A stretch of 64,000 nucleotides of DNA from NCBI GenBank assembly GCA_003194525.1, contig NBIV01000058.1, positions 62,001-126,000 on the forward strand, read 5' to 3'. This DNA is from Gracilariopsis chorda. Taxonomy: Eukaryota > Rhodophyta > Florideophyceae > Gracilariales > Gracilariaceae. Both the position numbers and the translations under genes were made by a program. Under the pieces are notes generated by a model. The model made no database searches. It saw only the letters and a list, made by a program, of their open reading frames with translations, and had not been told where the DNA came from. Within the stretch, counting starts at the first letter, position 1; the number at the start of each line of letters is the position of its first letter. Shown here piece by piece: positions 43,364 to 53,935 of this stretch.

Positions 43364-46300
43364 CTATAAAGGTCTCCGAATCTTCTGATCGAAGTTACGC
43401 TTGTAAGCGTTTTGAGCCTTTGCCATAGCTTCCCGTGCAACCGGAACCACCTTCTTTAGCCATCCTTTCCAGGAGTCGCGATACAAACCCGGCGACGGGT
43501 AAGTTGCCAGTGTTGGCTGTGCCTCGGTAGAAACCGGCGGCGATATACGCGACAGTACCAGTTCGAAGGGTGATAAAGACGTAACCCTATGCACTTGGGT
43601 ATTGTACGCATATGTGATTGCGTCTGTGTACAGGTCCCAATCCTTGGGGTGGTCCGCAACGTAGGACCGTAATGCGTTAAGCATCGTTCGGTTAAACCTT
43701 TCCACCTGACCATTACCCTGAGGGTGGTACGTTGTTACAAACAGATACCTTATATTAGGGATAGGGCAAACGTCTTGAAAGAACTTCGACGTGAATTGAG
43801 GTCCGTTATCGGAAAGCACCTGTACGGGTGGTCCATAAACGAATACCCAATGGGTGACGAACGCCTTCGCAACAATACTTGCCGTAATCCGCTTGAGTGG
43901 AACTGTCCGAACTAATTTGGAGAATCGGTCTGTGATTACCAATAGGTACCGATTCCCGCGGGCAGTTCTAACCAGTTCTCCGAGGAGATCGATGGCCACG
44001 AATTCCAACGGTGCCCTGGCAGGGAATGACGTTAACTCTTTAGAGTATTTGCGTAGCTTAACGTCATTCTTCGCACATCCTGTACAGGAACGGCGCACCG
44101 CGTAGCAGTCGCATGCCGTAGCTTGCCAGTAGAAATCCCTTCTCAATGTGAGATACAGTTTTCTTCCACCAGGATGAGCGCCAACCTTCACATAATGTGA
44201 CAAGTGAAGAATTCGCTGCTGTAGCGAGTGAGGCAACACGATTTGTGGGTTCGAGTTAACAAACCTGACAAGGTAGCCTTGATCGTTAACTGAAAACGGT
44301 ATCTGACATCCTCCATTGAGGCGAGCACGGATCTGAGTACAGAACGGATCTGTCTGTTGCTCACGTATTAACTCCTCGGGAGTAATGGGTATAAAAGAAC
44401 CAATAGGTGGTTCTACATCTCTCGTGACGAGAATGTCGTCACATATATCATCCAAAAGGATTTCGGCTCCGTCACCCAAGTCTTCCACCATAAAACATGG
44501 TATGTCCAAGTCCGTAGTCGGCATTGCTTCAGAATTGGTTCCCAAACGGGATGACGCATCCCCCTGAGTATTCAGGGTACCCTTCCTGTACAGGATATCG
44601 AAATCAAATTCCGACAGTCGGAGACGCCAACGCATCAACCGGCCCGACGGTTCGGTAATTTCCATAAGCCAACAGAGGCAGGAATGGTCCGTATGTACGG
44701 TAAAGTGAACACCCATCAAATAGGGTCGTGGAGTAGAGAGTGCCCACACAACGGCGAGACACTCCTTCTCCGAGACGGAATAATTACGTTCATGCACGTT
44801 TAGAAATCGCGACCAAAACCCGATGGGGTGTCGTTCACCATCTTCATTGGTTTGAAACAACGCACAACCAATTTGGTTAGCACTAGCGTCGGTATCGACT
44901 TCATATGGAAGACCCAGAGTGGGTAATACCAATATCGGTGGGGATGTCACGGCGTTCACCAATTCCGTGAAAGCGGATGACTCCGCGTCCCCAAAAGGGT
45001 CCAGTTTGACTGGTTGACCTTTGGTCAGTAACCTGTTCAAAGGTGTAGCAATCTCCGCAAAGTTCGGAACGAAACGACGGTACACGTTACACAATCCTAG
45101 AAAAAAACGCAGCTCAGTCTGAGTAGTTGGGTGCTTTGCTTCCTTCAAGGAATTGACTCTCACTTGATCGATCAAAAGCTTTCCGGGACGGATGATATGA
45201 CCCAGATATTCACCGATTCGGTAAAGAACTCACAGTTCTTGAGTTTCAGAGTTATACCTGCGTCACGCAGTACCTTCATTACTTCCCGAACGTGGGATAA
45301 GTGCTCATCCAAGTTATTGGAGAAAACGATTATATCGTCGAGGTAAAGAAGACAGGTTTTCCATTTGAATGGAGCTAGCAGTATGTCGATTGCCATTTGA
45401 AAGGTAGCAGGAGCGTTCGTAAGCCCGAAGGGCATTCTCCGAAATCGGAACAGTCCTTGATGACATACGAAAGCCATCTTATCTCGGTCCTCTTTCCTGA
45501 TAGGAACTTGCCAATAACCCCAATTCGCATCGAGGGTAGTGAACACAGTAGCATCCCCAAGGGAGGCGATGTATTCATCCATTCTTGGAATAGGATAAAA
45601 ATCCTTAACCGTGACCGAATTGAGGCGCCGGTACTCGATACAAAAGCGCCACGAACCATCCGGTTTCGGAACTAGCACAACTGGCGATGCCCAAGAAGAC
45701 TGTGTTGGTTCAATAAAGCCAGCGCGTATCATCTTCTCAACTTGATATTTCTCTTCTTCCCGAGCTTTCGGTCCAGCCCTGTAAGGGTGTTGTGAAATCG
45801 GCCGAGTATTTGGAAGGAGATCAATTCGATGCTCTGTAATTCCTATCCTTCCCAAGGAACCGTCGTACATGGGAGTGAACTCTGACAGCATATCCCTGAG
45901 CTTCTCCCGATGGGATTCTGGGACATGAGTCAAGTCAAATTTCGCTAATTCCTCGACAGGATCTTTCTGTTCTGTACCACGTGGTAGCTGACCTTTTGAG
46001 GTTTCGAGGGGGGCAGTACCCGAATTCACCTCGCGAGGTTGTTTTTCATCAGCTTCACCGAATTGAGTGGTTTCCTCCCCCTCCCTAGGGTCTGTTATCC
46101 CAAGAACCTCAGCGATAGGTAACTTAGTCGGGACGACCGCTTGCGGGTGTGGAAGAACTGAACCCATTAATTGGTTTTCGACTAACCACTAAGTGGTTTT
46201 GCCAAAGTTGGCAACCAGTACCCGGAAGGGTTTATACGGTTCTACGGAAACAACGCCATTCGCTAGAGCGAGTTGTCGTGTCTCGTAGAGAGAAGCCAGG

Positions 46301-47019
46301 GGCTCAACAACGTGCGTACCATGCTGCTTGGTTAAGACTGCTACCCACACCTGGGTTTCCGGCGCAATGGCGATTGATTTCGCAACGCGAAGCTTCGTTG
46401 ATACCGTATCCATGTTTGGAACTTCCTGAGCAACCGGTAACGGTACACACTTCGGCTTGGCGGACTTCAAATGCTTCCGGATAATGGGAACAGTAGAACC
46501 GTTTTACAGTTCAACAGTCTTCATCCGAGGTCGGATTGCTTCGATGAATCGATCACAAAAATCACAACCGAGTATAACCGGTGCGGCGAGTCCTTCGCAA
46601 ACAATAAAGTCCAATTGAACCAAGATGGTACCAATACTTACACAAAGGAAAACGTTACCAACCGTGCGCAACGGGTTGTTGTTCGCATCCGCGATATCCA
46701 AACCTGGACCATGACGAATACGTTCCCGAAGAGCTGGCGGTAAGAGATCCAAATGGATAAGATTCGGCGCAGCTCCTGTGTCCAGGACAGACAACTGTCG
46801 AACCATAAACTGGTTGGAAAGGCCGTAATCAGCGTACACTTTATAGTTTCGCTTGGCCATAACCATAACTCTATCTGGAATACGGAGATTACGGGACCGT
46901 ATCCACGGGCGACGTAAAACACCAAAGTGTTCAGAGTCCGCGTCGGAAGTAGCCGCTTTCCTTGAAATGATCTTGACCACTGATGGGGAGCGAAGCTGTA
47001 ACGCCTCGGGCGTCTTCAA
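43364..47019 (-). pseudogene. gypsy C pol (protease, RT, RNase H, integrase)
   Basis: From 47019: protease LSVLDTGAAPNLIHLDLLP. Stops at 46504 (TAA) and near 46189 (TAG) precede the RT frame, which runs to 45172 with RFCIEYRRLNSVTVKDFYPI, FTTLDANWGYWQVPI, MPFGLTNAPATFQ and catalytic LLYLDDIIVFSNN. A frameshift at about 45175 leads into a 603-codon open frame. RNase H: YEVDTDASANQIGCALFQ, then ERNYSVSEKECLAVVWAL. Integrase: HHCC zinc finger (RDFYWQATACDCYAVRRSC), then DDE residues in AIDLLGELV, VQVLSDNGPQFTS and PQGNGQVERFNRTMLNAL. Few lesions for this length, consistent with recent loss. Confidence 0.92.
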
Positions 47020-47063
47020 CTTCGGCTCAGAAGACGCCCCTCCCGTAGGGGAAACTCCCGAGA

Positions 47064-49120
47064 TTAGTTTTTCGAAGCGGGCTCCACCGGTTGCGGTGCA
47101 ACACTCTCTTCGAGGGAAACAGACTGTTCCCCGTTCGCGGGCATAAACCCAGAGACCTGTGAACCAAAGTGAGCTCGAAGCAACTTCTGTTCCTCATAGG
47201 ATCGACTCGGCACTCGAGCTTTCTGTTCGGCAGTCAAGGCTTGGTACTGCGCGATTATTTTCGAACCCTCCCGAAGTGGGAATGTACAGTCTGGTGCTTT
47301 ATGACCTGAGAGGTAACATAAAAAGCAAATCAACTGTTCCGGGTTCGGATGTAGACCCGTGTCCACACGGTGTGGATGAAGGTGATGCAGTGCAGTGTCC
47401 CTCCATCCCAGTCGGGAAAAACGAGTAGCTTGATTCGCGTGAGCGAGTGTGACTGCCGGTACCCTGCGAGGTTTGACATACAAGCTAGGATCATCTTCCA
47501 TTGACGGATTCGAAGTCGACGGCAACTCAGACGTACCGAACGACTCGGGATTGCTTCCAAGAAAATGGATGTGGTCCTGTACACCATGACTGGTATTACC
47601 CTGTGCCAGGGACAAAGAAGAATCCGAACCATCGGCAATGAGCACTCTCGATGTCCGAACTCTCGGATTCCGCCTAGCCCGGAAGGTATCACCTTCGGCT
47701 TGAGCGTAGTGGACCAGGTCCATGTACTTCGCTCTGCGATTGTCCTCCCGATATCGGGATCCCAAAGCCCTGATTGAAGGGTCCAAACCATCCACAAGCA
47801 TGGTACACTTTTCCTGATGGGAATGAACATTACCGCATCGGTGAAACGCTTTATTCAAGCGGATTGAATATTCCGTTTCGGACCCCGTCGGTCGTTGATG
47901 AGTGTCTCTCAAAGCGAGAATTGCTGCTTGAACCGCATTCGGTGTCGCGTATGACCTGAGAAGGTAGTGTACTGCTTCCGGCCAACACATGACTCCTCCT
48001 TCCGAGGCCCTCGAGGATCCGCGGAAGGATTAAAATTGGTCTTCTGCAGAACCCTTTAGAAAGTAGGGTAAAGTCAAATAAGCTTGCGCTTCACTCATAC
48101 CAAGTATATCCGCTTCGCGGACGAACCTCGCAAGGAAATCAAGAACCAATATTGGGTCGTCGCCTTTGAACTCCCTTTTGTACAGGGTAATGCTGAGGCG
48201 CTTAATAAAGTCCTTGACCTTGCCCGTACCACGGGATGAACGTTCTGAAGACGTGTTCACCAACCTATAATACCGGTACGACAACAACTTCCGATAGAGC
48301 GCATTCGTAGGTTTCAGCTCCTTGATTCCCAAGTGCTTCTGACCCTTCACACGGGTATGTACGTCCCTCTGTGTGGGTTGAGTAGCCCCAGATTGGGTAG
48401 CACGCGGTTCGAGTCGTTTTTCATCCTTCTCCGGCGAATCGGAATCCGAAGAAGAACTCGAACGCGAGTCATCAGAATCTGAACCAGACGAATCCTCTTG
48501 AGGATGAACTTCCTTTTTGGAACTGCGGTTATTCCGTTTAACGGAGCGGTGTCCAGACGTCTCCAAACGATCGGATTTCGCCAATTAGGCCTCGACTTCC
48601 GCGTCCAGACGGAATATCTCTTCGAGATTGCTCAAACGGGCTTCGAAACGATCCGCTCGCTCGCGGAATTCTTCCACAAACGTGTGGTAACCATGAATGA
48701 AACCCCAGGGGTACCCAAACTTTCCAAAATGGAGTTGACATCCCGTCTCAGGGAACGAATATCCCCCGAAACATCCCGCAACTGGGCGTCATCCACCTTA
48801 CGCCGCAGAGCGGCAACTTCCTGCAGGAGGTCAACGTGTGCCACATTGGCAATTTCCACACGTGACTCCAACCTCCGGAACTCGGAATTAACAAACCGAA
48901 TTCGGTCAGCTGCAGACGGAGTTTCCACAATTGGAGGTTTAGAAACTGTAACAACCTCTTGAGGTGCAGACACAGCTGAGGGTGCTCTCCGAAGATCCGG
49001 ATCGATCTCAATATCATCCCGGTCGTCGGGAACGGACATCCTCGACCTGGGTGCGGCAGGTGGGCCTGACCCAGTAGGGCAAGTAGAACCATTCCGAGGA
49101 CCCGGAGCCGTCGGTGCCAT
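47064..49120 (-). pseudogene. gypsy C gag
   Basis: The likely start is ATG 49120 (MAPTAPGPRNGSTCPTGSG). The N-terminal part has a coiled coil (LLQEVAALRRKVDDAQLRD). After a frameshift near 48600 comes a Ser/Asp-rich linker, then the capsid-like domain (SITLYKREFKGDDPILVLDF, LTLPYFLKGSAEDQF). One in-frame TAA at 48030 is followed in the same frame by YLLRSYATPNAVQAAILALR. The nucleocapsid zinc knuckle CFLCYLSGHKAPDC has perfect CX2CX4HX4C spacing. Ends at 47064; protease starts in another frame 45 bases on, so gag and pol would need frameshifting or are separated by mutation. Confidence 0.88.
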
Positions 49121-49322
49121 ACTGTAACTGACAACCGCTATCGGTAAACGATATAAGTGAATCGATCTCAAGACCTCCGAAGAACGGATAAACACAAAAA
49201 TACTTCACAGAAAAGTCACAAACTCAAGTGAGTATCCAGACCACTGAGTGGTTCGACAATTGAGAACCCAGCAATGCAAACCAACCGACAAACAACTCGA
49301 AAGAGTGCAATCCCAGATTCTA

Positions 49323-49335
49323 GGTCGGGAGACCA
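49323..49335 (-). other. primer-binding site of gypsy C
   Basis: Two bases inside the 5' LTR the minus strand reads TGGTCTCCCGACC, beginning TGG as expected for pairing with a tRNA CCA end. The tRNA was not identified. Confidence 0.6.
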
Positions 49336-49337
49336 CT

Positions 49338-50328
49338 TGTAGAGCAAAACCCGGAAGCGGGAAGTACCCTCAAGGTGTTCGAGACTTCGCTCCCTATGGG
49401 ATGGTGTCTCAGTTGAGAGAGCCCTCTGCGCCACGTAAAGGCTGGCTTGTAAGTCCAACGTGGTTCTGGCTATACCTGCAGAGGTTCGGGAATGGCCCAG
49501 AAAAAAGGTAAACTCCAGTAACGGATGGTACACACGTGAGTGTATAATGACACGATATCCTGTGAAGGAAAGCAAAAAGAAAAAGGGAAAACCCAAGAGA
49601 ACCGGCGACGGGGCGTGCAACACGCGGCAATAGACCCGGCGACGGGGCGTGCAACACGCGGCAATAGACCCGGCGACGGGGCGAACCAAAATAAAGAACG
49701 AATCCCAAACGGGAATGTGGTAAACACCACGACGAAGAACCCAATACTGGGGCGGAATCCAAGGCTGACAGTGGAACAAATAACCAATACCGAAAACGGT
49801 GATAATGTAGCAGTCGTGACGCCTGAATGTTCCCAAGGGGGTGGTAGACGGAATCCACTCGTGGATACTCTCCGCGAGGAGTCGTAATCCCTACGAGGGC
49901 CTTTCTTACCAGAGCCTTACTCTGCAAAGAGTATATCTCGAAAGAGAACCAAGGTTACCATTTACTGGTGGTGCTGACGGCGAAGCCGTGATTACCTAAG
50001 TAGGTTTGCACCACAATAAACTACATAAATTAACTAATTTGGTGCACACCTCTTGAGGTCCATACACGTGGAGTTCCCACTTTCTGGGCCACAAGTGGCA
50101 ATACCCATAAAATTAAGAATCCAAAACTGGAACCGAAATTACCACACGCGTACAGCGTACCATCTGTCACCAGAATGCCACTAGTAATACCTGTCCAGGT
50201 CCCTCAAATGCCACCTCATCGCTATCCCGCGAGGGATCAACTCATAAATGAGGTATCGAACCAATCCACCAGTGGATAATCCTATGAATAGGAACAATTA
50301 CCAACCGACGGGAAAGCGTTGTTCCACA
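49338..50328 (-). repeat. 5' LTR of gypsy C (991 bp)
   Basis: Same termini as the other LTR (TGT...ACA). It contains an additional 34-bp tandem unit at about 49600-49690, where the CCGGCGACGGGG core appears three times against two in the 3' LTR. Confidence 0.93.
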
Positions 50329-50333
50329 CTGTA

Positions 50334-53079
50334 CATGCGTGAGCTGACCTGCTTGAAGCACTTTCCGAAGCCGTTTCGCTCCGAAACTGCACGGCTTGAG
50401 AATGTGTACTACATCAGCTACCGAAGACGCGCTCCTTCCGAGAGCTGGGTGTCTGTGGAACGAAGCTGCAGGGTCGGCCGTCGACAGCGCGTAGTGACGT
50501 TGGACAATTCGTGGGTGGTTTCACATTGCCCAGAGCTTCTCCGACGGTTTGTATGCCACATAAACGTTGAGCTATGCGTATCGCGACTTGGCGGTATCAA
50601 GTACCTCTTCAAGTATGTGAGCAAGGCTTCCGACAGAGTCACCATGTAGATTGTAGATGAGAACGGACGCCATGACGAGATCCAGAACTTCCAGGACGCA
50701 CTGTATGTGTCAGCCTCCGAAGCAGTGTGGTGGATGCTTGCGTTCGATATTGTCGATCGCAATCCACCAGTCGTGCGGCTTGAAGTACACTTGGAAGATC
50801 ACCATACGGTGTTCTTCCAGGAAGGCGTCGAGCACTCTGCTGCTAACAGAGAGCGGGCAGGAACCAAGCTGACTGAGTGGTTTGTGGCCAACCAAAAGTA
50901 CCCCGGTGCACAGCATATCCCTTGTGCCCAGTTCCCGAGGTACTTTACTTGGAACAAATCAAACAAATGCTGGAAGCCACGTGCATGTCTCCGACGTCGT
51001 TCAGTGTCTCGAAGACAGCCCACCTCCTCCTCAGCGGCCGCTGCAGCAGCCGATCTATACGACTTCGTTGGCAGCGGTGCGCATGTAGTTGGGCACATTT
51101 ACACTGCCAGTCCACGAGAGGGTGAGCGGTACTACCTCCGCTTACTCTTGACCCACATAGCGGGTGCTACTTCCTTTCAGCATCTCCGCACCATGGATGG
51201 TCAGCAGTGTGGTAGCTTCAGGAAGGCCTGCTTCAAGAAGGGCCTTCTCGCCGACGACAGCGAGTGGACACGGGCACTACACGAGTCCTTTCGCTCCTCA
51301 TTTGTTCCGCTCTCTCATTTGTTTGCCACCATCTTGCTTCACTGCGAGCCGTCGGACCCCCGTTCTCTGTGGGAGCAGCATCTATCGATGTTCCTGCAGG
51401 ATATACGCGCTCGACATCACGGCATGATGCACGCACTGGCCGACGACGAAAGAGCCAGCTCTTAAGTTCTCTTAGAAGTGCAAAAGGCATTGCAAGAAAT
51501 GGGTGGCCCACCGGCGTCTCTGTCATCGTACGGTCTTCCGACACCCATGCAGGACCTACCGGAAATGCGCACTACAGCTCGGTCTCCGCAGCAAATCCAG
51601 TCGGAGCTGAACGACACTGTGCAAGCTGCCCTCCCTCTCTTCAATGAGCGTCAGCGTCTGGCGTTCAATACCGTCGTGGGGGCCATCCTTCCTGGCGTGT
51701 CCACGGAGAGCTTGCAGGGTCTTGGTAGTCGTTCTACAGCAACGCAGCCAACCACTCGCGTCTTCTTCTTGGATGCTCTGGGTGGAACCGGCAAGACCTT
51801 CCTCTCCAAGGCAATTCAGGCCACGTTACGCCTTCGTGGCAAGTCCGTCCTTACGGTAGCCACGTCTGCTGTAGCAGCCATCTTGCTTGAAGGCGGTCGG
51901 ACGGCCCACTCCGTGTTCAGGATTCCCATCCCAGCCTCCGCTGAGAGCACGTGCAACATCCCGGTAAACTCGCACCTGGCCACTTGGATGAGGAACGTCG
52001 ACCTCATTATCTGGGACGAGATCGTAATGTGTCATCGCTTCTCCGTCGAAGCCGTAGACCGCACTCTCCGTGACATAACGCGCTCGCAGCTCCCCTTTGG
52101 AGGCAATTTCGTATTGCTTTTTAGCGACTTTCGGTAGATTCTCCCTGTTTTTCGTTGTGGCTCTCGATCAGTGATCGTCAACGCATGCATCAAACGCTCA
52201 AGTCTCTTTTCTCACTTTGGCACCTTGAGATTGACTGAGAACATGCGCCTTTCTGCGCTCCGTCGAGACCCCACAGCGACACAGGAGGCACTGCAGTTTC
52301 TAAACACGCTCTTGCGGATTGGAGAGGGCAGACTGCCAGGCACTGTCCCGCCAAAGCACCCCTTCACCCTGCCAGAGTCCGTACAATGGGTGGAGTCGTT
52401 CCGCACCATGGTCCGTATGGTTTTTCATGGTATTGCTCAAAGGTACATAGATGCGGATTAGCTAACTTCAACGGTGATTATAACCGCACGAAACTATTGC
52501 CTACCAGAGCTCAACGACTAGGTAGGCCACATTATACCTGGAGCGTATCCCACGTACCTCAGTGCGGACAAAGTGAGCGACGACGACGGTGCCGCGCTGC
52601 AGTACCCTGTCGAGATGCTCAACACTCTGACTGCCGGGTCAGCGCTGGCAGACCACCACCTCAAACTCAAAAAGGTCTTTGTGGTTATGCTCCTTCGCAA
52701 CTTGGATCCCTCAAACGGCCGCGTCAATGGTGCCATCTATACCGTAGAAGACATGCAAAGCAACGTACTGTTCCTTCGACTCAATTCTGGAGTGAATCGT
52801 GGCAACGCACTATGCCTGCCGCGCATGCCCTGTGGACCTGGAGAAGCCAACTTTCCGGTTCCTAACTTCACTTGCACCCAGTTCCCAGTACGTGTCTGTT
52901 TTTCCATCACTAGCAATAATGCACAGGTTCATTGGTATAGTGGTCGCATCGGACTGGATTTGCGTGATGGCTTTTTCACGCATGGCCAGCTGTACGTCGC
53001 CTTTTCTCGGACCACCAACCCGTCTAACATCGTGGCCTGTCTCCCTGCTGGTAGCACCTCTACCAATAATGTAGTGTAA
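50334..53079 (+). pseudogene. Helitron RepHel, copy 2, C-terminal part
   Basis: Resumes exactly after the gypsy C target duplication with MRELTCLKHFPKPF, the Tyr motif GGIKYLFKYVSKASDRV (Cys to Ser against copy 1), then the Pif1-type helicase: GGTGKT Walker A, LIIWDE, LRLTENMRL, and C-terminal QLYVAFSRTTNPSN. The frame is free of indels from 50334 to the TAA at 53077-53079. Five in-frame stops: TAG 50647 (unique to this copy), TAA 51463, TAG 52135, TAG 52459, TAG 52519; the last four are at the positions of those in copy 1. The helicase motif reads FSDFR here instead of LSGDFR, so decay has begun. Confidence 0.88.
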
Positions 53080-53286
53080 CCCCAAGTTCTTTCGTAGACG
53101 AACTTGATAGCGTTAAGTAAACCTCTTCTTTTTTTTTATCTTTTTTCTTTTTTTCTCCCTTGTTACTCCCCAAAAATACTTGCATTCTACAAACAAATTA
53201 CCCAAAACACGCTAACCAAATACTCTTTTCACTGTAATGCTTCTTTTACTCCTTAATGCGTGCGAAGCAGGCAATGGAGTCACTAG
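53080..53286 (+). repeat. Helitron copy 2 3' region and terminus
   Basis: Collinear with 35854-36060, including the long T-rich run. Ends in a GCGTGC-GAA-GCAGGC hairpin (53258-53272) and CTAG (53283-53286) before T. Confidence 0.85.
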
Positions 53287-53359
53287 TCTCTACCACTAAA
53301 GCGACGGTCCCCTCAGCAATCCTAACGCCTGGACGCGAAGCACGCACAGGAGCCACTTG
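53287..53359 (+). repeat. 73-bp Helitron remnant
   Basis: Begins TCTCTACCACTAAAGCG directly after the copy 2 terminus and ends with GCGAAGCACGC, ACAGGAGCCA and CTTG before T. It therefore has both a Helitron-like 5' start and a 3' end with almost nothing between. Confidence 0.5.
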
Positions 53360-53409
53360 TATATACTGTTCCAGCGCCGGGCCCGTGGCAGGCGCTGGGG
53401 AGGGGATCG

Positions 53410-53677
53410 TGTGATACGTGTAATACACGTGTATGACAGCAATGACATAAGTGAGCAATGTCATTGCTATTCCGTATTTTATTGGGTAGCATGGCAAGTA
53501 ACCCTCCAGCTACCTGCCACGTGTAAGATTTCTGTTATAACCGAGAAGCATATAAGTAGGTTTGCTTCACTGCCCTCGGTTGCAGAATGAACAAGAAGGA
53601 ACAAAAATCAGAAAGACAGAGACACACAGACAGACAATAATAAATATTCTCGGCGCCGCTCTTGTGCAGCGCTAACA
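53410..53677 (+). other. LTR-like or promoter-like region upstream of the TPR-CHAT gene
   Basis: Starts TGTGATACGTG and ends CTAACA. Contains a TATAAG box (53551-53556), an AATAAA (53639-53644) about 85 bases on, a palindrome ACGTGTA-A-TACACGT (53416-53430) and an inverted repeat AGCAATGACA/TGTCATTGCT (53438-53468). This order fits a solo LTR, but no target duplication is seen, and it may simply be the native promoter of the downstream gene. The rest, 53678-53935, has a short CAT microsatellite and no gene. Confidence 0.3.
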
Positions 53678-53935
53678 GTAACCAACCTGCACCTCTTGGA
53701 CCCTGAACAAAGCATCATCATCATCATCCTCATCATTGACTACAGCTACCAAATCTCAGAAGAACTGTGCGGGTTTGCTTCCATGCAGAGCTCCGCTTTT
53801 GACTCACCGCTGTCGGTCATTGTTCACCACATTCGGCACCTGAGTCACATTCATTTGATGACCAATACCAGAATCTGGTGAGTTGACGTTCTCGGATAAC
53901 AGGAAGGGTAGGAATCCATCGCAAAAGCTGCCAAA

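Larger units (their letters stand above)
40397..50328 (-). mobile_element. chromodomain Ty3/gypsy LTR retrotransposon C, nested in Helitron 2
   Basis: A 9,932-bp minus-strand element with highly similar LTRs of 957 and 991 bp, a 5-bp target duplication, a primer-binding site and a polypurine tract. Internal order is gag, protease, RT, RNase H, integrase, chromodomain. Coding regions carry a few stops and frameshifts but are otherwise well preserved, indicating a relatively young but inactive copy. A linker of about 1.1 kb between integrase and chromodomain is unusually long. Confidence 0.93.
37586..53286 (+). mobile_element. Helitron copy 2 (autonomous type), split by gypsy C
   Basis: The 5' end is TC at 37586 followed by ACTAAAGCGGAAGTTTGTG. 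The 3' end is hairpin GCGTGC-GAA-GCAGGC (53258-53272), 10 bases, CTAG at 53283-53286, then T, matching Helitron termini closely. RepHel coding is collinear with copy 1. The block 40397-50328 is a later LTR retrotransposon insertion; without it the Helitron is about 5.8 kb. It is the only copy here with the N-terminal coding region. Confidence 0.8.
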
